Source: Lentisphaeria bacterium (lineage in GTDB: Bacteria > Verrucomicrobiota > Lentisphaeria > Victivallales > UBA1829). From it: a DNA stretch of 16,792 nucleotides. The DNA is taken from positions 428-17,219 of the forward strand of contig DPDG01000088.1 of assembly GCA_003526375.1 (NCBI GenBank). Direction: 5' to 3'. The position numbers and the translations under genes were made by a program. The notes below the pieces were generated by a model that saw only the letters and a list, made by a program, of their open reading frames with translations, was not told where the DNA came from and did not search any database. Below are positions 6,731-13,796 of this stretch, in pieces; the stretch's first letter is position 1; each line of letters starts with the position of its first letter.

Positions 6731-7717
6731 ATGGTCACAATCAGCGATGTTGCAAAAAAAGCCGGAGTCGGGATCAGCACAGTGTCATATGTACTGAACA
6801 AAACCGGGTTAAATAAAGTTGGGCTCAAGACTCAGGAACGCATCCGCGCGGCAGCGGCAGAACTTCATTATACCCCGAATATTGCAGGCAAAGCGCTGAA
6901 GAAGGGAGTGACCTATACTGTCGGAGTATTATTCCCGAACATCAGAGGAACTTTTGCATTCAATATTCTAGCCGGTCTGGAAGATGAACTGAATCTTGCC
7001 GGATACAGCATGCTCCTCTGCCGCTATTGCGATGAAGAAGATTTCGAGTCGAAATGCCAACTTCTCTGCGGTAAACAGATTGACGGTGTGATCATCCTGA
7101 ACGTTCATGACAATCATATTGATGTCATCAGAAAGCTGGATCAGGTGCATCCTGTTACATTCCTTGCCCGCAAACAGACCATTCCGGAAATCCCGGCTGT
7201 TTGTGTGGACGGATATCAGATCTATTATCTGGCAATCAGGCATTTCATTGAACAGGGGCATCGGAAGATCGTAGTCCAGTCCGGCACAAATGCCAGCAAT
7301 ATTCAAGGTGCCGATGATGCCATCGGCAACAGCGGAGCGGAACTGTTTTTCACTCCGCTGGAGATCTGTTCCGGACAGGCATTGCTGGACTGGGGATTGA
7401 CACTAAAAGAAAGACCGACAGCGTTTCTGGCATTTTCCGATGCTTTTGCTTTTGAATTTATCGGATATGCGATTGACTGCGGCTTCCGTATTCCTGATGA
7501 TTTTTCTATCATCGGCGTCGACGGCGATGAATTCGGAGCGTTGATCCGCCCGGCGCTGACAACGATTCAGCAACCCAGTATTGCCCAAGGGGCAACGGCG
7601 GCAAAACAACTGCTCTCCAAAATCAGGGAAGGCCAGGCAGACAACATTGTTATGCAGCCGCAGCTTCTTGTCAGGCAAAGTGTAAAAAAGATCAGCACAG
7701 GCGGCAGGCATGACTGA
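6731..7717 (+). CDS. LacI/GalR-family transcriptional regulator
   Basis: This 328-residue protein has an N-terminal LacI helix-turn-helix (MVTISDVAKKAGVGISTVSYVLNKTG) and hinge helix (about 1-60, ending near TPNIAGKALKKG), then a periplasmic-binding-protein-like sensor domain from about 65. GVDGDEFG followed by RPALTTIQQPS is the usual strand and loop near the effector site, and a closing LLVRQSV matches the family. The middle of the sensor is unusual: the stretch around residues 183-205 is short and lacks the R..G pattern that normally supplies an effector-contacting arginine, so the ligand may differ from typical sugars. It probably represses itself through the operator at 6694-6707 and may control the downstream glycan genes, which begin after a 184-base gap with no clear promoter and may be reached by readthrough. 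A GTG six bases upstream is an alternative start. Confidence 0.93.
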   Translation: MVTISDVAKKAGVGISTVSYVLNKTGLNKVGLKTQERIRAAAAELHYTPNIAGKALKKGVTYTVGVLFPNIRGTFAFNILAGLEDELNLAGYSMLLCRYCDEEDFESKCQLLCGKQIDGVIILNVHDNHIDVIRKLDQVHPVTFLARKQTIPEIPAVCVDGYQIYYLAIRHFIEQGHRKIVVQSGTNASNIQGADDAIGNSGAELFFTPLEICSGQALLDWGLTLKERPTAFLAFSDAFAFEFIGYAIDCGFRIPDDFSIIGVDGDEFGALIRPALTTIQQPSIAQGATAAKQLLSKIREGQADNIVMQPQLLVRQSVKKISTGGRHD

Positions 7718-7901
7718 GCGCTTTCAACAGCCAAAAGGAATTCAGATGACAGGGCACAGCAGGATAATGCATCAGCCTGTTTGCATTTATCTGGCTTCTT
7801 ATTGCAACTATGCCAATGCCGGCTGTTTTTCAATGTGCAGCAATCAAATGACACTTGAACAGAATCCATAAAATAAAATGACAGAAAGGAAGCGGGAAGA
7901 A

Positions 7902-8756
7902 ATGAATTCGGTTATCTTGACGGGAACAGCAGCAGGAACTGATATCGAAAGGGATAAAAGGAAAATGAGGAGGAAATTCAGGCAGAAAAGAACATTTGCC
8001 AATGCAGACTATGCTTGTTTTACCTTGATCGAGCTCCTCATTGTGATTGCGATCATCGCGATTTTAGCTGCAATGCTTTTGCCGGCTTTGAACCAGGCGA
8101 AACAGAAAGCTCAAACAATATCCTGCATAAACAATTTAAAACAGATCGGAATCACAATGGCGACTTATTCCACTGATTCCGGCGATTACTATGTCGCCTC
8201 CATGATGATGAATCCCGGAGGCGGCACTTACCATTATGCTTATTGGCCGTCTCTCCTGGACTATTATACACATGGAAAGCTTGGTCCCAGCACAACAAAA
8301 CCTGTCATTTCCAAATATTTTGCCTGTCCCAGTGCCGGCCCGCAGTTCAATGTAAGTACGACTACTTCTCTGAAAGACAATGCCAATTTTTACGGATCCG
8401 GATATGCCTATCCGAAATATTTCTGGCATAAGGATTTTCAGACAAACAGCTTATACAATAAAGGCCTGAAGATCAACCGGGTTAAAAATACCTCATCTGT
8501 TTATCTGCTTGACTATAGAGGCTGCAATGCCAGCAGCGGCTATTCTCCGGTTTGGGATGCAGGTTATCCGACCGGAGCGACACGTCATCCCAACGGGGTT
8601 TCCATCCGCCACGGCAAAAAGGCCAATGGCCTATCATTCGACGGCAGTGCAAGAACCGGAAATTTAAGTTTTCTTTACGGTAGCGGCACTCAGAATGGAA
8701 TTGACTTCTACAATACTCCTCAGTCCTATCAATTTCTGACTGATCACTGGAACTGA
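7902..8756 (+). CDS. Prepilin-like protein with H-X9-DG motif
   Basis: The protein, about 284 residues, carries a type IV prepilin-like signal: a basic leader, then FTLIELLIVIAIIAILAAM as the N-terminal hydrophobic helix, cut by a prepilin peptidase before Phe40. The residue before the cut is Cys39 rather than the usual Gly. Later come NNLKQIG and, near the C-terminus, HGKKANGLSFDG (His237 to Asp247-Gly248), which fits the H-X9-DG motif of prepilin-type processing-associated proteins common in Planctomycetota and Lentisphaerota. The globular part is rich in Tyr, Ser and Gly. The start is uncertain. ATG 7902 has AAAGGAAG upstream; ATG 7965 would give a more typical 18-residue leader and has AAAGGGA ten bases before it; ATG 7878 is also open. 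It stands between the regulator and the catabolic genes. No function is proven; a surface or secretion-associated pseudopilin role is an inference. Confidence 0.88.
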   Translation: MNSVILTGTAAGTDIERDKRKMRRKFRQKRTFANADYACFTLIELLIVIAIIAILAAMLLPALNQAKQKAQTISCINNLKQIGITMATYSTDSGDYYVASMMMNPGGGTYHYAYWPSLLDYYTHGKLGPSTTKPVISKYFACPSAGPQFNVSTTTSLKDNANFYGSGYAYPKYFWHKDFQTNSLYNKGLKINRVKNTSSVYLLDYRGCNASSGYSPVWDAGYPTGATRHPNGVSIRHGKKANGLSFDGSARTGNLSFLYGSGTQNGIDFYNTPQSYQFLTDHWN

Positions 8757-8798
8757 TGAACGGCAGAAAATACAACAAATTTCATGATTACACATAAT

Positions 8799-8803
8799 AA
8801 GGA
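8799..8803 (+). promoter_or_regulatory. Shine-Dalgarno site that fixes the start at 8811
   Basis: AAGGA ends seven bases before ATG 8811. The earlier in-frame ATG at 8784 has no such site and would add nine residues in front of the Rossmann fold, which normally begins a few residues from the N-terminus. Confidence 0.75.
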
Positions 8804-8810
8804 TTTCAGT

Positions 8811-9896
8811 ATGAAAAAGATCAGAGTCGGGATTATCGGACAGGGACGCAGCGGCAGTTATATTCACCGTCATCTGTTCGAGTCGCAGGAACCGCTGAAA
8901 ACACGTTTTGAACTTGTCGCAGTTGCGGATCATATTCCGGAACGCTGTGAAGGCGAATCCGGTGTGACGCCATCCCCTGAACTGAAGAAATACGGCGATT
9001 ACAAAGAGATGCTCAAGGATCAGAGCATTGACCTGATCGTCAATGCAACCCGGAGCATGGATCATGTCCCGGTCAGCATTGAGGCGATGGTGGCAGGGCA
9101 TAACGTTGTCTGTGAAAAACCGCTTGCACGCCATGTGGCGGATGTCGATAAAGTTGCGGAGGCGGCGAAACGTACGGGAAAATTCTTCGCCGTGTTCCAG
9201 CAGTCACGCTTCCGTCCTCTGTTCCGCAAGTGCCTGGAGGTCATGAACTCCGGCATCCTCGGACGCATCGTCATGGTCAAAATCGCCTACAACCTGTTCG
9301 GACGCCGCTGGGACTGGCAGACCATTCAGGACATGTGCGCCGGCGAACTCCTGAACACGGGTCCGCATCCGCTTGACCAAGCGATTCAGTTCTACGGTGA
9401 CGCTGACCCCGAAAAGATTGTCTGCACCATGGACCGCGCCAATACGTTCGGCGATGCGGAAGATCATATCAAGCTGCTTCTGATGGGCAAAGGGCATCCG
9501 ACGATCGACTTCGAAGTTTCCCGCTGCTGCATGTTCCCCGGAAACACCTATGAAATCTATGGGACAAACGGCGGGCTCAAGGCGGGCGGCGCCGAGGTCA
9601 CATGGAAATATTTCCTGCCTTCCGAAGCTCCAGTGCAACAGTTGGTCCGCGAACCTCTCGAAGGTCCCGGACGCATCCCCTGCTATTGCTGTGAACAGCT
9701 TCACTTCTACGAAGAAAAGTGGACTGCTCCGGATTATGCGCTGGGATTTGACGCCTGGGGCACCGCATATTATGAACAGGTCTATGATGCGCTTGTGAAC
9801 GGCAAGCCCATGGAAGTTACACTGGATCAGATCAGACGCCAGATCATGATCATCGAGGAGTGCCACAGGCAGAATCCTTTCCCGAAGATGAAGTAA
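8811..9896 (+). CDS. Gfo/Idh/MocA-family NAD(P)-dependent oxidoreductase
   Basis: This 361-residue protein begins with a Rossmann nucleotide-binding strand and loop (MKKIRVGIIGQGRSGSYIH). The Cys-Glu-Lys-Pro motif at 101-104 contains the Lys103 expected to act at the sugar carbon. The C-terminal alpha/beta domain holds LLNTGPHPLD (180-189), where His186 matches the conserved active-site histidine and Asn182 stands where inositol dehydrogenases have Asp. Members oxidise or reduce sugars and cyclitols, and some (GH109 and related families) use NAD for glycoside cleavage, but the sequence does not decide between these. No export signal is present, so it should be cytoplasmic. It lies 54 bases after the prepilin gene and 21 bases before the first large hydrolase-like gene, consistent with one operon processing a released sugar. 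By eye its GC content is higher than that of the prepilin gene. Confidence 0.92.
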   Translation: MKKIRVGIIGQGRSGSYIHRHLFESQEPLKTRFELVAVADHIPERCEGESGVTPSPELKKYGDYKEMLKDQSIDLIVNATRSMDHVPVSIEAMVAGHNVVCEKPLARHVADVDKVAEAAKRTGKFFAVFQQSRFRPLFRKCLEVMNSGILGRIVMVKIAYNLFGRRWDWQTIQDMCAGELLNTGPHPLDQAIQFYGDADPEKIVCTMDRANTFGDAEDHIKLLLMGKGHPTIDFEVSRCCMFPGNTYEIYGTNGGLKAGGAEVTWKYFLPSEAPVQQLVREPLEGPGRIPCYCCEQLHFYEEKWTAPDYALGFDAWGTAYYEQVYDALVNGKPMEVTLDQIRRQIMIIEECHRQNPFPKMK

Positions 9897-9917
9897 GACA
9901 GAAAAAAGAGGATCACT

Positions 9918-12900
9918 ATGAAACGACTGATGATTGCTTTGGCTATATTGCTGACCGTGCAGCGCCTGGCAGCCGATATAACGATCAATGTCCCCCGTCT
10001 GGAACAGGCCCCGGCACTGAGCGGGGGAATAGACAGCGGAACATGGCAGCAGTGTGCCCGGTATTTTGGATTCCGCAAACTGGAAAATGGATTATCCTCC
10101 ATGTATATGACCCGTTTCGCCGTTGGAGAACATGGAGGATATCTGTATTTGCTGGTTCGTTGCGATCATCCCGCGAGGCAGACGGTAAAGCTGAGACAGC
10201 AGGAACATGCAAAAGACGGCAAGATATTCCGTGATGACAGTGTGGATCTTGCCATTGCATTGCCGGGGAAAGCCCCCGGAGAATATTATCAGTTTTCTCT
10301 GAACAGCATCAATACCCGCTATGACGCATATCTGGTCGATATCAGCTGGAATGGGAAATGGGAGTCTGCCGCAGAAAGCGACAGCCGGGGCTATACCCTT
10401 TATTACAAGATTCCGTTTTCTGATTTCGGACTGGAACAGGTCCCCGCAGAATTGAAGATGAATATCGGACGCACTGTCAACGGCAATGCAAACGAACAAA
10501 GCGTTCTGCTTCATCAGAACAATTACTGCTTCTTTGCCGATATGCAAAAAGCGGTATCCCTGCGCTTTACCCCTCGCAGCCCTGTTTTGGCAGTTGACCC
10601 CGGTCCGGATTTTGAAAAAGGCAAACTGAGTTTCAATGTCCGAACTCCGGTCATCCCGGAAAATGGTTTTGTTGATGTGGTCCTGACTCTGACCAACCAC
10701 AAAGGGAAACTGATTGCACGCAAAACCACACAGACCCGTTTCGACTCAAAATCAGCAGTCATAGAATTTGAGCCGGGAATCCCCGATGGTGAATATATCC
10801 TGCGCTCCACTTTGGAAAAAGCGAAAATCCGCTATATCCCGGCATATTACGGCGGCGGGGAAGAACTCTGCGAAGAAGCCAGACAAGGGAAATTTATACC
10901 AGCCGTCTATGCCGCAAGTGAATGCGGGATAAAAATCAACAACCGCCCGGAGATTCGGGCAAAGATCACACTGGGCGATGCAGGGAAAACACTCAATTGC
11001 AGCCTGTCGATGCAAAATATCAACAAGGTTCCGGGAATGGAGATCGCGTTCAAGATCCTCTCGGAAAAAAAGCAGCTGCTGAATACATTGAAGATTGTTC
11101 CGTATCAGAGGAATACCGCCACTTATTCATTCAACTGCAGCGATCTGGCTCCAAGAACACGTTACATTCTGGCGGCAGAATTGCTTCTGAACGGAAAAGT
11201 GTTTCTGAAACATGAACAGAAGTTTGCGACTCCGCCCAAACCGGAGTGGCTTGCTCCGAATCCGGATGATCCGGGAGACACTGTTCTTGCGCCGTGGACT
11301 CCGGTCAAACTGAACGGCATGAATGTTACGGTATGGAACCGTGAATATCAATTTTCAGAAAATTCTCCTTTGCCGGTTCAAATCATATCAAAAAATGAAA
11401 AGATTCTGAATTCTCCGGCACGTCTTCTGACAGGAGAAAAAAAGATCCGCTGGACATTGCAGGGGGCTCCGGAAAAAAGTGATACAACGGTCCGTTTCAA
11501 ATGGAAAGGAACCGGCAACAGACTCGCATTGACCGCTGTCACAGAGATCTATTTTGACGGTATTATCCGTTTTGATGTCACAGTTCCGCCGGAAGGTTCC
11601 CTGAAAGAACTGGCGGTAGAATTTCCTGTAAGAAAAGAAGCCGCAACCTTCCTGCACCGTTCCCCCGTCATGTTCGGCGGAATCTTTACAACTTATAAGA
11701 TGCCGACCCGGCCGGAATATCATCCCATCCGGGAAAATATCTATTTTCTGAATGATGATGTCGGACTATGCTGGTTTGACGGGATGAAATTTGACTGGAA
11801 CCTCAAAGAACAGGATAAAGCAATCGCGGTTCTTCCGGGCACCGGTGAAGTCACCCTGCGAATCAATTATATTGATCAGGACAAGACATATAAGATTCCC
11901 AGGACATTCTCCTGCGGCATTCTGGCTTTGCCGGTTCGCCCCATGCCTGCAAAGCCGCTGGGTATGCGAACCTGTTACTCCTTTCATTACGGAGAGGAAG
12001 ACGCAAAACGGTATCCGGCATGGCTGGCAACAGTGGATTATCCGGCAAACGGAAACATTGATCTCAAACGGGGAACCGTGGAATTTCAGGTCAAACCGGC
12101 TGAAGGATTTCAGAAAAACGGCAAGGATGAAGTCTTTTTCACAGCTTCACACGGGGATTATTACCACCTGACAATTTCCCAGTCCGCTGAACATGGGATC
12201 CAAGTCATTGTATATGAACATATGTATAAAACCCATATCCGGTCAGGGATCAAACTGAAAAAGGGTGAGTGGACGCATATCGCTCTGACATGGGGCGATG
12301 AGATGAAACTCCACATCAATGGCAAAGCTGTCGCCGGAAGCAAACACAGGGAAAGCATGAAAGTATTTCCTACGATACTCCGTCTGGGTGGCAGAAATAT
12401 CTATGCGGACTCAATCCGTATCTCCAAACGCCCCAGAACAGATTTCTGCCTCCGTGGTCATGTCACCGTGGATCAGGATACCTTGCTGGCGGATAATTTT
12501 GAGAAAAACGGTTACATCAACGGCAGGCATGCCACAATCCCGGAAAAAGTTTCTGAAGAAGCCGAATGCGGCTATCTCATGCCGGATACGGTTCTGGCGG
12601 AAGATGCTTATGGAAAGTGCATCCAGCCGATGCGCGCCAAAGTGAAAAGCCGGATTGAGGGCTATGCAGCTCTCGGTATCGAAACAATGATCTATCATGC
12701 CGCCCAATATACAGACGAAGCATTTGCCGGCCTGTATATTCATGACGAGGCAGCATTCAAAAGCAGTCTCGGCGCCATACGGAAAAACGGAATGAAAGCG
12801 GTGATCTATACCGGCAACAGCCTTTCCAATAAAGACCGTTCCTGGGATACTTACTCGGATCTGTGGCTCATTGAGCCACGGGGAATGCCGTTTATGTCTC

Positions 12901-13796
12901 CGTCCCATCCCGGAGACAAGGGATATCAGGCATGTCCCCGCAGCGATTACTTCAAGTATTTTGTCTGGCGTATCGGAAAACTGATGGATCAGTATCATGT
13001 TGACGGCATTTTTCTGGACGGCAGGATGTATGCGACCTGCAACAATGCAAAACATGGATGCGGCGTCGTAAATTTTGAGGGCAGACTGGTTCCTGAACGT
13101 AATATGTGGGACGGACGCAGGAAAATGCTGTCACTGTATCATACGGTCAAGAAGCGCGGCGGTTATGCAGAAGCCCATAAGTCGGGAAACTGGGATGCGC
13201 CGGTCTGCTTTTACTGGGATCTCGCCTGGGAGGGGGAACAGTTCATGAGCACACAACGCGGCAACCGGAAGCGCATTGAGGTCTGCCCGCTGGAAGCAAT
13301 GCGGGCACAGATGAACGGACGTCCCTACGGATTGCCGAGCAGGTTTACCGCGTATAATAATTTCCCGTTCACACCTGTCGAAAACTGCACACTGGCGTTT
13401 GTCCACGGCACAAGCGCGACAATGACCTACCGTTTTGAGGAGGTGCATTACTTGGCGCCTTACTGGAAAGCACAGGACTCTTTCGGAGCGGATAATCATA
13501 ACTTTGTCCCTTACTGGGCTAAGGAACCGCCTGCCCTTCAGACGCCGGATCCGCTGGTCAAGGTTTCTGCACATGTCCGTGACAATAAAATACTTCTGAT
13601 CATTGCCAATTTCAATGAGGATAAAACCTCCGTATCCGGCAGGATTCAGCTCAACCCCGAAGTATTCAATTACGGAAATTTGAAAGCCCGTGATGCTTTT
13701 TCCGGCAATCCGGTTTCCATGAACGGCAATACATTGATGCTTGAAAATCTGAAATGTTACAGACAGGCATGGATCATTATAGAAGGTGAATCATGA
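9918..13796 (+). CDS. Large secreted glycoside-hydrolase-like protein with CBM9-like domain
   Basis: This 1292-residue protein has a signal peptide (MKRLMIALAILLTVQRLAAD) and several domains. Residues about 20-217 resemble a family 9 carbohydrate-binding module (FRDDSVDLAIALPGK, YYKIPFSDFGL). A linker and beta-rich part follow. Residues about 455-680 form a beta-sandwich with APWTPVKLNGMNVTVW and DVGLCWFDGMKFDW, resembling the N-terminal half of GH123/DUF6067-type proteins. A LamG/concanavalin-like domain lies at about 690-845 (KKGEWTHIALTWGD). A TIM-barrel-like region (about 912-1235) carries candidate acidic residues in DGIFLDG (Asp1029, Asp1034) and WEGEQF (Glu1105, Glu1107). A small C-terminal beta domain closes it. 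It probably acts on a glycan outside the cytoplasm; substrate and mechanism are unknown. AGAGGA at 9907-9912 precedes the start. The stop overlaps the next gene, its paralogue, by 4 bases. Confidence 0.85.
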   Translation: MKRLMIALAILLTVQRLAADITINVPRLEQAPALSGGIDSGTWQQCARYFGFRKLENGLSSMYMTRFAVGEHGGYLYLLVRCDHPARQTVKLRQQEHAKDGKIFRDDSVDLAIALPGKAPGEYYQFSLNSINTRYDAYLVDISWNGKWESAAESDSRGYTLYYKIPFSDFGLEQVPAELKMNIGRTVNGNANEQSVLLHQNNYCFFADMQKAVSLRFTPRSPVLAVDPGPDFEKGKLSFNVRTPVIPENGFVDVVLTLTNHKGKLIARKTTQTRFDSKSAVIEFEPGIPDGEYILRSTLEKAKIRYIPAYYGGGEELCEEARQGKFIPAVYAASECGIKINNRPEIRAKITLGDAGKTLNCSLSMQNINKVPGMEIAFKILSEKKQLLNTLKIVPYQRNTATYSFNCSDLAPRTRYILAAELLLNGKVFLKHEQKFATPPKPEWLAPNPDDPGDTVLAPWTPVKLNGMNVTVWNREYQFSENSPLPVQIISKNEKILNSPARLLTGEKKIRWTLQGAPEKSDTTVRFKWKGTGNRLALTAVTEIYFDGIIRFDVTVPPEGSLKELAVEFPVRKEAATFLHRSPVMFGGIFTTYKMPTRPEYHPIRENIYFLNDDVGLCWFDGMKFDWNLKEQDKAIAVLPGTGEVTLRINYIDQDKTYKIPRTFSCGILALPVRPMPAKPLGMRTCYSFHYGEEDAKRYPAWLATVDYPANGNIDLKRGTVEFQVKPAEGFQKNGKDEVFFTASHGDYYHLTISQSAEHGIQVIVYEHMYKTHIRSGIKLKKGEWTHIALTWGDEMKLHINGKAVAGSKHRESMKVFPTILRLGGRNIYADSIRISKRPRTDFCLRGHVTVDQDTLLADNFEKNGYINGRHATIPEKVSEEAECGYLMPDTVLAEDAYGKCIQPMRAKVKSRIEGYAALGIETMIYHAAQYTDEAFAGLYIHDEAAFKSSLGAIRKNGMKAVIYTGNSLSNKDRSWDTYSDLWLIEPRGMPFMSPSHPGDKGYQACPRSDYFKYFVWRIGKLMDQYHVDGIFLDGRMYATCNNAKHGCGVVNFEGRLVPERNMWDGRRKMLSLYHTVKKRGGYAEAHKSGNWDAPVCFYWDLAWEGEQFMSTQRGNRKRIEVCPLEAMRAQMNGRPYGLPSRFTAYNNFPFTPVENCTLAFVHGTSATMTYRFEEVHYLAPYWKAQDSFGADNHNFVPYWAKEPPALQTPDPLVKVSAHVRDNKILLIIANFNEDKTSVSGRIQLNPEVFNYGNLKARDAFSGNPVSMNGNTLMLENLKCYRQAWIIIEGES

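Noticed and set aside
7726..7830. Possible terminator after the LacI-type gene (AACAGCC pairing with GGCTGTTTTT)
   Set aside because: The stem is 7 bp but the loop is nearly 90 bases, and the alternative CAGCC/GGCTG pairing is only 5 bp. A T-run alone is not enough.
8811..9896. Calling the oxidoreductase a GH109-type N-acetylgalactosaminidase
   Set aside because: Only general Gfo/Idh/MocA motifs are visible. No export signal is present and nothing specific to GH109 can be recognised without an alignment.
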